A stretch of DNA of 64,000 nucleotides from positions 4,712,001 through 4,776,000 of the forward strand of contig CM066288.1 of NCBI GenBank assembly GCA_033816765.1. The letters are read 5' to 3'. This DNA is from Nothopassalora personata (taxonomy: Eukaryota > Ascomycota > Dothideomycetes > Mycosphaerellales > Mycosphaerellaceae). Positions within the stretch are counted from its first letter, which is position 1. Every line of letters begins with the position of its first letter. Under the pieces are notes generated by a model. The model searched no databases, was not told where the DNA came from, and saw nothing but the letters and a program-made list of their open reading frames with translations. A program made the position numbers and the translations under genes. Of the stretch, positions 9,737 through 18,639 are shown piece after piece.

Positions 9737-12700
9737 TCATTTGCTTCTCCTTGACGCCTCATAGCCGGCTACCATGCGATCCGCATTCGCAAGGCCCTCC
9801 GCCGGTTCCCAGCTGTTGTACTCCTCTGGCCAGTCCTTCCACTGGACTAGATACTGCAGCTTGCCCTTGCGCTTACGCCTATCCAGCACTGCCTCTACCT
9901 CATACTCTCCGTCCTCATTAGCTAGAGGGGGTACGGGTCCATCCTCATCGCTACCGATATACGGCTCGAGGAGAGAGACATGGAAGACGTTGTGGAGCCT
10001 TGAGTCGGCTGGTAGCGCTAGGCGGTACGCCTGCGAACCGACAGCGTCCGTAATGCGGTATGGGCCGATGAACTTCGGACCCATCTTCTTCTTTGGCACT
10101 GCCAACTTGAGGTTCTTCGTTGACAACAGGACTAAGTCACCTACGCGGTAGGTCTTGGCTTGGTGGGTCTTGTTGTAGTAGCGAGCCTGGCTTTCTGCTG
10201 CAGCCTTCCATCGCTCCTCGAGTGTAGCGCGTAGTTTTCGCATGCGACTCGCAGCTGTTACCGCTGCTGGTACTTCCCCCCCCTGGGTCTCGTCTCGAGA
10301 TCCAGTTGGTGCAGGGGCAATCTCAGGTCGCCAACCGTGCGCTATTTCGAACGGACTCATCCGCAGTGTTGGGTGGATGCTGTTATTAGCTGCGAATTCA
10401 GCAACTGCAAGCCACTCAGCCCACTCAGTTTGATTGTCACTGCAGTAACAACGAAGGTATTGTTCGAGGGTTTGGTTTGCCCTCTCAGTTTGGCCGTCAG
10501 TCTGAGGGTGAAAGGCCGTGGATAGCTTGCGCTTCACACGCGCCTCGAAGCAGAAGTCACTCCAAAACTGACTAGTGAAGACCGGACCTCGGTCGCTCAC
10601 TATGCCTGACGGGACACCATAGTGTCGCACGACTTCGTCTCGCAGGAGCCTCGCAAGCTCCACGGCTGTGCAAGTCTTCGTCGTCGGGATGTACAAGCTC
10701 ATTTTTGAGTAGCGATCGACTATCACTAGGATCGCATCATACATGCAACCGGCTCGCGTGCTTGGAGGTAGGTCCGTAATGAAATCCATGGTGATTTCCT
10801 GCCACGGTCGCTCCGGTCTAGGAAGCGGTTGCAGCTCGCCGTAGGGTCGATGGCGCCTCGCCTTCGAACCCTGGCAGGTTCTGCAGGCTTGGACGTATTG
10901 TTTCACGTCCGTGCTAAGTGAGTCCCACCAATAATTACGTCGCAACAGCTCTTCAGTCTTGGTCCTTCCAAAGTGACCCGCGAGGACGTCGTCGTGGTGC
11001 ATGCGAATCAGATGCGACCTGATTGCGTGATCCCTGGGTACCACGATCGCGTCTCCGCAGTACACAAGGTCATCCTTCACATGCCATCCCTTGGCGTCCC
11101 TCGCGCTTGGCGCCTGCGCCAAGCATGCGACACACTGGTCGTCTTGCTGCTGCGCGATCTTCATCAAGAGTGGGATCAACTCACCCGTCGAGCTGTAAGC
11201 TTGACCCTGTATCACTGCAGCGCACACTGCTGCTGGTAAAGACGGCTTGTCTTGATGGGGAAGGTCACCTCTCCGCATTGCCATCGCCGCGCCTATGTCG
11301 CCCTGCATCGCCTCGCAGGTGGCAAGCACGCGCTTCACCGTCGGCTCGCTTGTCCCTTCCAGAGACTCCTTCCAGAAAGACAGCTTACTTTGCAAGGTAG
11401 GCAGCAAGTTCGAAGTTTGTTGCGTTATGGCTGCGTAGTCACTGCGTCTCGAAGGCGCGTCGGCTGGGTTAGTCTTACCCGGCCGATGCTCCACTACAAA
11501 ATCAAAAGACTGCAGGAACGTAGCCCATCGAGCTTGCCGCCCATTCAGCTGCTTTACTGTCATGAAGCCCTGTAGGTTAGCGTGGTCGACTAGCACTCGC
11601 ACCGCATGCGTAGCGCCCTCCAAGTATGGCCTCCAATGCTTGAAAGCCTCAACCACTGCAAGTAGCTCCTGATCGTGCGTCTCGTAGTTGCACTCAGCTG
11701 GTATCATCTTGCGTGAATAGAACGCGATGGGATGCCACTCAGCACCAAACAATTGGGATATGATACCTGCGATCGCGAAACCTGAGGCATCCGTCTCGAC
11801 TCGCGTGCGCAGCGCAGGATCGAAGTGCCTAAGTATTGGTGCACCTAAGAATCCGGCCTTAAGCTGTCGAAACGCCTGCTCTTCGCTTAAGGTCCACGTG
11901 AGAGGGCCGTGCTTCTTGCCGTCCTTGGATCCCTTTAGCAGGTCCGTTAGGGGCTTGCAGACCCTTGAGTATCCTTCTATAAAACGCCGGTAGAAGTTGC
12001 AAAACCCAAGGAAGGACTGGACCTCATGAAAGGTCGTAGGTGTAGGCCATTCCTCGATAGCGGCTACCCTGCTCCTGTCCATCGACACGCCTGCGGCGCT
12101 CACGACAAACCCAAGGAACTCTGCACTCTCCTGGAAGAAGTGACACTTCTTAGGGTTTGCGAACAGGGCAAACTTTCGTAGCCTCTCCAGCACCGCGCGT
12201 ACGGCTCGCACGTGTGCCTCACGCGTCTCGCTGTAGATGAGGATATCATCTAGGTAGACCACGCAAATGTCATCAACTAAGCCGGTCAGCGCCTTGTTGA
12301 TATACCCTTGAAAGGTTGCCGGTGCGTTGGTTAACCCGAACGGCATCACCAGGTACTCGTAGTGTCCGTATCGCGTGCGAAACGCAGTCTTCCACTCATC
12401 GCCTCGCTTAATAGGGATACGATGGTAGGCGTCCTTCAAATCGATTGTAGTGAAGAACCTGGAACCTGATAGCCTATCTAGCGTCTCGCTGATTAGGGGC
12501 AGGGGGTATCGGTTCTTCACTGTAATCTCATTAAGGCCTCTGTAATCAACACAGAGCCTAAGAGTGCCATTCTTCTTTGGCACGAACAGGATAGGCGCAC
12601 CCGCCTCGCTTGCGGACCGCCTAATCCACCCCTTCTCCATTGCTTGCGCAAGGTACTCCTTCAAGGCCTCCAACTCAGTCAAGGACTGGTGGTACAGCGG

Positions 12701-13630
12701 CTTGAAAGGGGGTTTCTTTCCTTCAACGAGATCAATCGCATGCTCAACCCCGTCGGGCATCTTGCGCTTCGCCTGCTCATTAGGTGCGTATACATCTCGG
12801 AAGTCTGCAAATTCTTCAGGCCACGAGGGGCCCTCTCCTTCAGGTACTGCTGCAGCAATAGCCCGAACACTCATCGCATAAACCTGCTTTGAGCTCTCGA
12901 GATCCTCAAGGAACTCGCGTGCGTCACGCTGCTGAACCGCAGGCGTCTCTGCACCGTAGTACCACTGGTCATCCTTATCGGCCTTCACTATCCGATTACG
13001 ATGCCGCCAGGGTCTACCCAAAATCACTGATGGCCTACCCATAGGCACCGCGTAGCAGATGGCGTCACTCACGCGCTCTACTCCCGCGTCATCAGCGAGT
13101 CGCAGCCGAACCGCAAAGGCGCCGTAGCAATACCCTGGGTCATGCGCATACGACTCTAACTTCGGCAGCCTTGCCCCATCAATGGGTTGCATTTGATGTC
13201 GGAGTACATACTCATACGACACTAGGCTGAGATCCGCACAGTCATCCAGGAGAAACGTGGCCTCGCGAAAGCCCTCACGAGTCTCGACTGCGCCTCGCAA
13301 GTGACGCGCTGGACACGCATCCACTCGCCTCAAGGGGTCGACTTCAGGAAAACTCGGACTCAGGAGCGACCCACTTCTGGTCCTCTGCCTTTTCCCTGGT
13401 CGCTGCGATGGACACACATCCACTCGCCTCAAGGGGTCGACTTCAGGAAAACTCGGACTCAGGAGCGACCCACTTCTGGTCCTCTGCCTTTTCCCTGGTC
13501 GCTGCGATGGACACACATCCACTCGCCTCAAGGGGTCGACTTCAGGAAAACTCGGACTCAGGAGCGACCCACTTCTGGTCCTCTGCCTTTTCCCTGGTCG
13601 CTGCGATGGACACACATCCACTCGCCTCAA
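9737..13630 (-). CDS. pol: Pol polyprotein: protease, RT, RNase H, integrase, chromodomain
   Basis: About 1,300 residues, expressed as a -1 fusion with Gag; the boundary given is the first possible start codon in the open frame (TTG) and is not a real initiation site. Order: 33-residue repeats (1-100); protease-like segment with FLLDDCADLS (about 125-135) in place of the usual D-S/T-G; reverse transcriptase (about 300-500) with TTIDLKDAYHRIPI, MPFGLTNAPATFQ and catalytic YLDD (459-462); RNase H starting at ETDASGFAIAGI; integrase HHCC zinc finger (HHDDVLAGHFG...CRTCQGSK); DDE core (DFITDLPP, VDRYSKM, DRGPVFTSQFW, HPQTDGQTERANQ); and a C-terminal chromodomain (EVEAVLDRR...YLVQWKDW...NSWEP) ending the protein. 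The chromodomain defines a chromovirus and would steer integration to heterochromatin, which fits its position in a transposon island. No internal stops. Confidence 0.93.
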   Translation of the reverse strand: MRRVDVCPSQRPGKRQRTRSGSLLSPSFPEVDPLRRVDVCPSQRPGKRQRTRSGSLLSPSFPEVDPLRRVDVCPSQRPGKRQRTRSGSLLSPSFPEVDPLRRVDACPARHLRGAVETREGFREATFLLDDCADLSLVSYEYVLRHQMQPIDGARLPKLESYAHDPGYCYGAFAVRLRLADDAGVERVSDAICYAVPMGRPSVILGRPWRHRNRIVKADKDDQWYYGAETPAVQQRDAREFLEDLESSKQVYAMSVRAIAAAVPEGEGPSWPEEFADFRDVYAPNEQAKRKMPDGVEHAIDLVEGKKPPFKPLYHQSLTELEALKEYLAQAMEKGWIRRSASEAGAPILFVPKKNGTLRLCVDYRGLNEITVKNRYPLPLISETLDRLSGSRFFTTIDLKDAYHRIPIKRGDEWKTAFRTRYGHYEYLVMPFGLTNAPATFQGYINKALTGLVDDICVVYLDDILIYSETREAHVRAVRAVLERLRKFALFANPKKCHFFQESAEFLGFVVSAAGVSMDRSRVAAIEEWPTPTTFHEVQSFLGFCNFYRRFIEGYSRVCKPLTDLLKGSKDGKKHGPLTWTLSEEQAFRQLKAGFLGAPILRHFDPALRTRVETDASGFAIAGIISQLFGAEWHPIAFYSRKMIPAECNYETHDQELLAVVEAFKHWRPYLEGATHAVRVLVDHANLQGFMTVKQLNGRQARWATFLQSFDFVVEHRPGKTNPADAPSRRSDYAAITQQTSNLLPTLQSKLSFWKESLEGTSEPTVKRVLATCEAMQGDIGAAMAMRRGDLPHQDKPSLPAAVCAAVIQGQAYSSTGELIPLLMKIAQQQDDQCVACLAQAPSARDAKGWHVKDDLVYCGDAIVVPRDHAIRSHLIRMHHDDVLAGHFGRTKTEELLRRNYWWDSLSTDVKQYVQACRTCQGSKARRHRPYGELQPLPRPERPWQEITMDFITDLPPSTRAGCMYDAILVIVDRYSKMSLYIPTTKTCTAVELARLLRDEVVRHYGVPSGIVSDRGPVFTSQFWSDFCFEARVKRKLSTAFHPQTDGQTERANQTLEQYLRCYCSDNQTEWAEWLAVAEFAANNSIHPTLRMSPFEIAHGWRPEIAPAPTGSRDETQGGEVPAAVTAASRMRKLRATLEERWKAAAESQARYYNKTHQAKTYRVGDLVLLSTKNLKLAVPKKKMGPKFIGPYRITDAVGSQAYRLALPADSRLHNVFHVSLLEPYIGSDEDGPVPPLANEDGEYEVEAVLDRRKRKGKLQYLVQWKDWPEEYNSWEPAEGLANADRMVAGYEASRRSK

Positions 13631-13703
13631 GGGGTCGACTTCAGGAAAACTCGGACTCAGGAGCGACCCACTTCTGGTCCTCTGCCTTTTCCCTGGTCGC
13701 TGC
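13308..13703 (-). repeat. four tandem 99-bp repeats at the gag-pol junction
   Basis: Units 13308-13406, 13407-13505, 13506-13604 and 13605-13703. The three on the right are virtually identical and the leftmost diverges slightly at its edge. Ninety-nine bases are 33 codons, so pol stays open through all copies. Each unit repeats the GGGAAAA heptamer, but only the copy at 13605-13703 is met in the gag frame. The repeat encodes a Ser/Arg-rich linker between Gag and protease. Confidence 0.93.
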
Positions 13704-14823
13704 CCTTCTCAGTCAGAGCCTTCGCAGCGTCTACCCTGCGAACCGCTTGCGCGCCACGGTCCTTCCACAGGTGCCTGTTCGGGCAATCCGTCTTAATGTG
13801 ACCCTTCTTATGGCATCCATAGCACTCCGCTTTGGTCCTATCAAAGGTCACAGACGATCCGCCGGCGTCCCGCTGGTAACTCGCACCCGGGTCGCGCGAC
13901 GCCTGACTATGCTTCTGCTGCTTCGAGCCACGATCGCTTCGCCCTTGGTCGCCCTCAGTCTCTCGCCTGCGGCGACCATGCTGCCCGCGGTCGTGCCCTC
14001 CGCTGCCACGCTCCGTGCTTTCAATGCGCGAAGCCAGGATCACCAGTTCCTCTCTGGTTGTTGGGATGTCATGAAACTTGACGATTGCGGGCCGCAGGCC
14101 AGGCGCAAGCTTAGCGAGCATATGTCGCACGCGTTGCGCCTCCGTATAGTCCCCCAACTGATCCTCCATGACATCCAGCTCAGTCGCAAACTGACGCACT
14201 GTCTGGTTGTCCTTCTGTTTCACCGCCTCATACTCCAACATCACGTTGAGCACGCGGTTCACAGGATCGCCGCATGCGTCTCGACAGAACTCCTCAAAGT
14301 CCTGGTATGTATACCCTTTAAGGTCAAGGACGCTATGGTTGGCGTGCCATCGCTCACTTGCCTCTCCGCTTAGGTACATAACCCCATACAGGACCTTTGA
14401 CTCGTTCGTCGCATACGTGCCGCCTGAGAGGGCAAAGACAAGAGAGAGCTCCCTTAGGAATACCCGTGCTTTCTTGATCGAGTCCCCTCTAAAAGGCGTA
14501 GGTTCTTTGAGACGCAAACGTATCGCATGCGATGCGACCGCGCCTCGAGCTGCGATATCATCGTCAGTTACTACAGATGGAGGAGGGGGAGGGGGAGTAG
14601 GGGATAGTTCTCCGCCGGATTCGCCCTGAGGGTCCGCCGGCGGCACGCTTGCGTCCCGCAAGATCTCCAACTGTTCAATCTCCCTCTGTATCTCCTTCTC
14701 CTCAACCTCTGCCCGAAGGGCATCCCTCCTTGCGACTAAGGCTGCACGCCTCGCTTGTTGCTGGGCCCTAGGGCTCAGGGGAGCCGCAGGCGTAGCGCTG
14801 CTGTCGTCGCGTTCGGACTCCAT
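13657..14823 (-). CDS. gag: Gag polyprotein of the Gypsy element
   Basis: 388 residues from ATG at 14823. The frame is open slightly upstream, but only through non-ATG codons. The N-terminus is Glu/Arg-rich and coiled-coil-like (about 20-60), followed by a Pro-rich stretch. The central capsid domain (about 90-270) has the retrotransposon gag pattern ARVFLRELSLVFAL...YTYQDFEEFCRDACGD...VRQFATELDVMEDQLGDYTEAQ. A basic region leads to a CCHC zinc knuckle CYGCHKKGHIKTDC (about 333-346), which binds the element RNA. The frame ends inside the first-read copy of a 99-bp tandem repeat, 30 bp past a slippery heptamer. Product: virus-like-particle shell protein. Confidence 0.9.
   Translation of the reverse strand: MESERDDSSATPAAPLSPRAQQQARRAALVARRDALRAEVEEKEIQREIEQLEILRDASVPPADPQGESGGELSPTPPPPPPSVVTDDDIAARGAVASHAIRLRLKEPTPFRGDSIKKARVFLRELSLVFALSGGTYATNESKVLYGVMYLSGEASERWHANHSVLDLKGYTYQDFEEFCRDACGDPVNRVLNVMLEYEAVKQKDNQTVRQFATELDVMEDQLGDYTEAQRVRHMLAKLAPGLRPAIVKFHDIPTTREELVILASRIESTERGSGGHDRGQHGRRRRETEGDQGRSDRGSKQQKHSQASRDPGASYQRDAGGSSVTFDRTKAECYGCHKKGHIKTDCPNRHLWKDRGAQAVRRVDAAKALTEKGSDQGKGRGPEVGRS
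13687..13693 (-). promoter_or_regulatory. -1 ribosomal frameshift heptamer G_GGA_AAA at gag-pol junction
   Basis: In the gag frame the bases read ...CAG GGA AAA GGC..., a canonical X_XXY_YYZ slippery heptamer (GGGAAAA, complement of TTTTCCC). The pol frame is exactly the -1 frame. It opens just upstream, after a TGA in that frame, and the gag stop follows at 13657-13659. Every element needed for a -1 gag-pol fusion is present. Actual slippage is inferred, not shown. Confidence 0.65.
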
Positions 14824-14848
14824 GGCGTGTATGGATTGCAACGAAGAG

Positions 14849-14857
14849 AAGAATTAG
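14849..14857 (-). promoter_or_regulatory. candidate self-priming primer-binding site
   Basis: Three bases after the 5' LTR the element reads CTAATTCTT. This is the exact complement of AAGAATTAG in the middle of the LTR (8390-8398 and 14917-14925, minus strand). It does not look like the usual initiator-tRNA 3'-end complement. Tf1-type chromoviruses prime reverse transcription with the 5' end of their own RNA paired to this position, so the LTR 9-mer may mark the RNA start. The pairing is seen; the mechanism is inference. Confidence 0.5.
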
Positions 14858-14860
14858 AAC

Positions 14861-15057
14861 TGTTAAGGGGATGTCGCAATGTATAGCACGCCCACGACCT
14901 GCCAGTCGTAGATGAACTAATTCTTGCCTTTTGTTCAAGACGCATCGCGCGTCGCAAGGTGTACTCATGCGTGTCACGTGCGGCTTGGCAGCCGGTCGCG
15001 ACCGCATGTCACATGCAAGGCCACATGTAGGGGTTAGCCACTGGGCTGCCCCTTACA
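14861..15057 (-). repeat. 5' LTR of the Gypsy element (197 bp)
   Basis: Identical to the left copy. In the element's reading direction it is the promoter-bearing LTR, only 37 bp upstream of the gag ATG. The 9-mer AAGAATTAG (complement of 14917-14925) inside it is complementary to the sequence just after the LTR; see the priming-site entry. Confidence 0.92.
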
Positions 15058-17930
15058 TCTATTGCTTCTCCCACTTTAGTAGCTAGTTTAGGTATAGGGA
15101 CTATAGATCTTAGGGCTTTCTGTTTCTATTTATAGCCCTTAACATTATAGTTAGCCCTCCTCTTACTAAGGGATGATCTAAGAGTAGTTACTTGTGTCCT
15201 ACTAACATTCTTTTCCTAGAGATCTAGTGAACTTATCTTAATTGGCTTATCGATTTTCTAAAATTCCCCTACATTCTTTAGAGGCTAGGGAAGTTATATA
15301 AATAGCTTTCTTAGCTAGGCTATTACTAGGCTACTCTGCTAAATGATTGAATAGTAAACAGGTTGCTCTAAGGATATGTCCTTCCTTAGCCTCCCTAAGG
15401 GTCTCCTAGCTAGTACATTGCTTAATAGATTTAATTTTGTAACATTGAGATCTATATTACCTCTAGGTTGGTCCTTAAAGAAGTCTGCATGTGTGTGTTG
15501 TTTAATAGCTTTTATATCTAGTTCCTAAAAGAGCTAGGCCTTAGCTATGTTTTTAACGTATCTAACAAACACTACTTCTTTGCCTCTATTCATTAGTTTA
15601 TCACTTCTTGCCTATTAAGGCTAGGATCTTGTGTCTATATAGACAATAGCTTTGCATCCCTAAACCTTTAAATAGTTGATAGTTGGCTTAATACTATTAA
15701 AGGCTTTATCTAGTGAAACCTTGAACCTATTATAGTCTAGACCATTTAGTAGTTTGTTCCTTATGTAGGTTTAGGCTTCTAGTGCTTTAGGCTAGAATTC
15801 AATTGGCATCTTAGCCTCTTTAAGCATTGCCCTTATAGAGTCTTCTAAGGTTTGTATTAACCTTTTAACTAGTCTATTTTAGAGCGAGTTGTATGCCTTA
15901 GTATGCTCTAGCCTAATTCCTAAATCCTTCTCCTACTGCTTAACTAATGTAATAAGTTCCCTTACATTGTTAAGCCTAACTGCTTTTAACTATACTAATG
16001 ATTTCCTCTCTGCCTTAATCTTCTAGTTCTAGAGAGCAACTAGAGCATCTTCTCTTTTCTTAAGAGGATAGGTCCACTTTTTTTTAGAGAAGTTGTTAAT
16101 AATCTTAAGCTAGTATTTGAACCCTAGCCTTAATGTTAGCAGTAGACTACATATGTTAATAGATACAAGGGCAAGTCTTTTAGGTCTTCTCTTAGTAACT
16201 TTGCCTTTATACTTCTTTATCTTTGCTATTGAACACACTCTACACTAGTAGAAGCTATCCCTAGGAACAGGAATAGGTTCTTTTAAGTCTATTACCTTAT
16301 GAAGATTCTAGAGCAAGTTCTTCCTAAAGTGTGCAAATCTTCTATACTAAAGCTCTTACTGTTTTAGGTTAGTCTCTGATTTAGCAGTTACAAAGGCATT
16401 CTCTATTAGTAGTGTACATAATAAGTAATGTGCCCTTTCTTATAGTAGAGGAGAAATCTCATTAATGAATAGAACCCCCCTAAGGAGCCTTGTCTAGATA
16501 ACAGTTTAGCTAGAGGGGGATACAAGAGAAAATGAAGGAGGTTGGACACTAAACTGCTTACTAAACTAGTTCTAAGAAACTAGGTTCACCCCTAGCTTAG
16601 GTACAAGTAGAACATCTTCTAAAACAACTTTCCTGCTAGATCTCCCACTTATCTCTATAGTCCTAATATAAGTGGCTAACAAATGCCTACCTCCTACTTT
16701 AATCCATTTCTTCTTTGTTAAGGGAGTTATAGATCTAAAGAGGCAGTTCTAGTTAGTTATATAGGATAAAGCATAAGAATTAAGTAACTACTCTAATAAG
16801 GGGAACTTGCCTTAGACTTCTGTAGTTAAGTAAGCCACTTCATTATACTTATTATTATTAGACATTGTCTTCTAGGATGAGTTGCATAAGTTAGGTAGCT
16901 CTTAGGCAGAGAAACCTTTCCTAGTCTTCCTTATTTTAGAGGAAGGAGACTAGGCCTAGTTCTTCTAGAGTAATAGTATGTTAGAGCTGAGTTTCTTTAC
17001 TATTTTCTTAAGTTCCTCTATAGAGGACTTCTCTCTTAGTGTTCTTCTTAAAGATGGTAGTAGAGATCTTCTCTTCTTAACATGTGTTGCATTCTAGGAG
17101 GATAGTGCTTAGGAATAAGATCTAAGGACCTTCTTTGCCTTAGAGAGACTAGGGCAGTCCTTAATAAGATAGTCCTTCTTATAGAGAAGGTAGGAAAGTA
17201 ATCTTGCCTAACCTAAGGGCCTAACCTAGGTAGCTGCTATACTATACTTAGCCTTGGAGGGATTTAATCTAGCCTCTTAAGCCTTAAGGATCTTTAAGGT
17301 CCTTTTATAATCCATCTTTAGCTAAGCTATAATAGTATCCCTAGCTATATAGTAGTTAGGTAGTAGTGAGCTTAAAAGCTAGGTCATTCTTACATTAGCT
17401 TTCCTATAGTGCTGGCCCTCTAGGTCAACATTAGCAATCCTCCTTCTAAGAGACACTAGGTGTACCTATGCAGATCTAATAGTGAACTCTTTACTTATCT
17501 TAAAGTTCATAAACTGTTTTATGAGCTTATGTGCATAGGTTAGCAACACCTAGCTATACTTGTTCTAGAGATGCACCTATATCTTAGCAGCTTTTCTAGA
17601 TTCGTAAGAGCCCTTAAGCTTAAATTCATCTTCTTCTATGATCCTACTTAGGATACTAAAGCAGTAAGCTGCATTTTGTTTTATCTATATTAGTGCATTA
17701 AGAATCTCTTTAATCTTAGTCTCTTCCTAGAGTTTTAGGTTCTTGCCCTTAATGTTGTTAAATAACACTTCTAATAGGTTATTAATTGTAAAGAATGCTA
17801 ACTAGCTCTCTATCTTGTATCTCTAAAGGTTGAACTATCTCTTCTAGTTATCTCTCCTAAGAATTGGGATTTTAGTTCCCTTCTCTTCTCCTTTCTCTTA
17901 GTGTAAATCTATAATAAATTGAATGTAATA
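15058..17930 (-). pseudogene. decayed Copia retrotransposon (gag to integrase), CpG-free
   Basis: Read on the minus strand with RIP-type stops. Gag-like text near 17300-17560 (KLIKQFMNFKISKEFT, LLSSLLPNYYIARDTIIA) is followed by a knuckle remnant (KDYLIKDCP). Further left come RRFAHFRKNLL and the Copia integrase core, ending with KPTINYLKVWGCKA-like sequence near 15670 (Trp now a stop). RT and RNase H are missing because the element stops at the Gypsy 5' LTR (15057). The block is almost devoid of CpG while CpA and TpG are moderately present, unlike the RIP blocks on either side. Confidence 0.7.
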
Positions 17931-18620
17931 AAACAAGGTGTATATGCTTCAAGGTCGTGGCTTAGGTCCTGCTAAGGCTTTTAGTGTAGAATAGTAAGGT
18001 TCGTAGGTGTAGATACTAAGGCCTGCTTAGTAGGGTAAAGAAAGAGCGGTGTAGTCTCGGAGCTAGGACATAGGTCTATCTCTCCTAGTAGAGTTCTAAA
18101 TGACTTACTTAAAGTCCTTCTTAATAGTATCTCGATGCAGTTCTGCCTATAGAGTGTCTTTAAGGTATTAGCTTATAGTAAGCCGCATAGAGTCCTTTTC
18201 TAGATTACCTATTACTTAGTATTAAACTAAGCTCCTTAATAGGACAGATAGGGTAGACTTCTGCTTCCTAGATGTTTTCTGCTATAATAGCAAGGGATAC
18301 AAGTAACCTGTACTAATATAGGTTGCTCTTACTCCTGTACAAACTCGGGCTCATAACCTATTAAGTTAAGACCTAACAGGATACGTAGTTAGCAGCGGAG
18401 TGGAGTAAGAGATTAATCTTCAACTGGCTAATAGCCATAGGGCATGCAGCAATATATCAGGAACCAATGTGTGAATTGTGTTAGATGTCTATCTAAGCTA
18501 AAGGGGAGAGAAGGTGTCTTCCGACAAGCTAAGTCATCGTGGATGCCTTAGGCTATTAGATCACAACCTAACTGTTAGCTCCCCTTGAGATGCTACATCT
18601 TAACATAGGTTATACTGAAC
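17931..18620. other. transition zone between CpG-free Copia relic and CpG-rich RIP block
   Basis: Intermediate composition with some CpG. Presumably the 5' leader and LTR of the Copia relic. No open frame of interest. Confidence 0.4.
18479..18605 (-). repeat. candidate LTR of the Copia relic
   Basis: 127 bp starting TGTTAGATGT and ending ACATCTTAACA, so the ends are near-perfect inverted repeats with TG...CA termini. It lies about 600 bp beyond the relic's gag end, where the 5' LTR of a minus-strand Copia element belongs. The second LTR is not in the window, so it cannot be confirmed. Confidence 0.35.
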
Positions 18621-18639
18621 CTAACATAAAGGTAAGGGC

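Larger units (their letters stand above)
8334..15057 (-). mobile_element. full-length Ty3/Gypsy chromovirus with an extra antisense gene
   Basis: 6724-bp LTR retrotransposon read right to left: 5' LTR 14861-15057, gag 14823-13657, pol to 9737, then a 1.2-kb tail and polypurine tract, 3' LTR 8334-8530. The LTRs read as identical, the ORFs are open apart from the expected gag-pol -1 shift, and there is no RIP, so insertion is recent. A spliced gene lies on the opposite strand in the tail (8832-9602). The polypurine tract is the complement of about 8533-8546 (GGGAGGGGAGGCA), next to the 3' LTR. The bases flanking the LTRs (GTCCG left, TCTAT right) do not form a target duplication. Confidence 0.93.

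Noticed and set aside
13308..13703. Regular 99-bp direct repeats as a possible CRISPR-like array
   Set aside because: Units abut without spacers, are coding, and belong to a fungal retrotransposon.
13408..14373. Long plus-strand open frame across the tandem repeats and gag
   Set aside because: It is the antisense shadow of gag and of the 99-bp repeats; no start context or domain.
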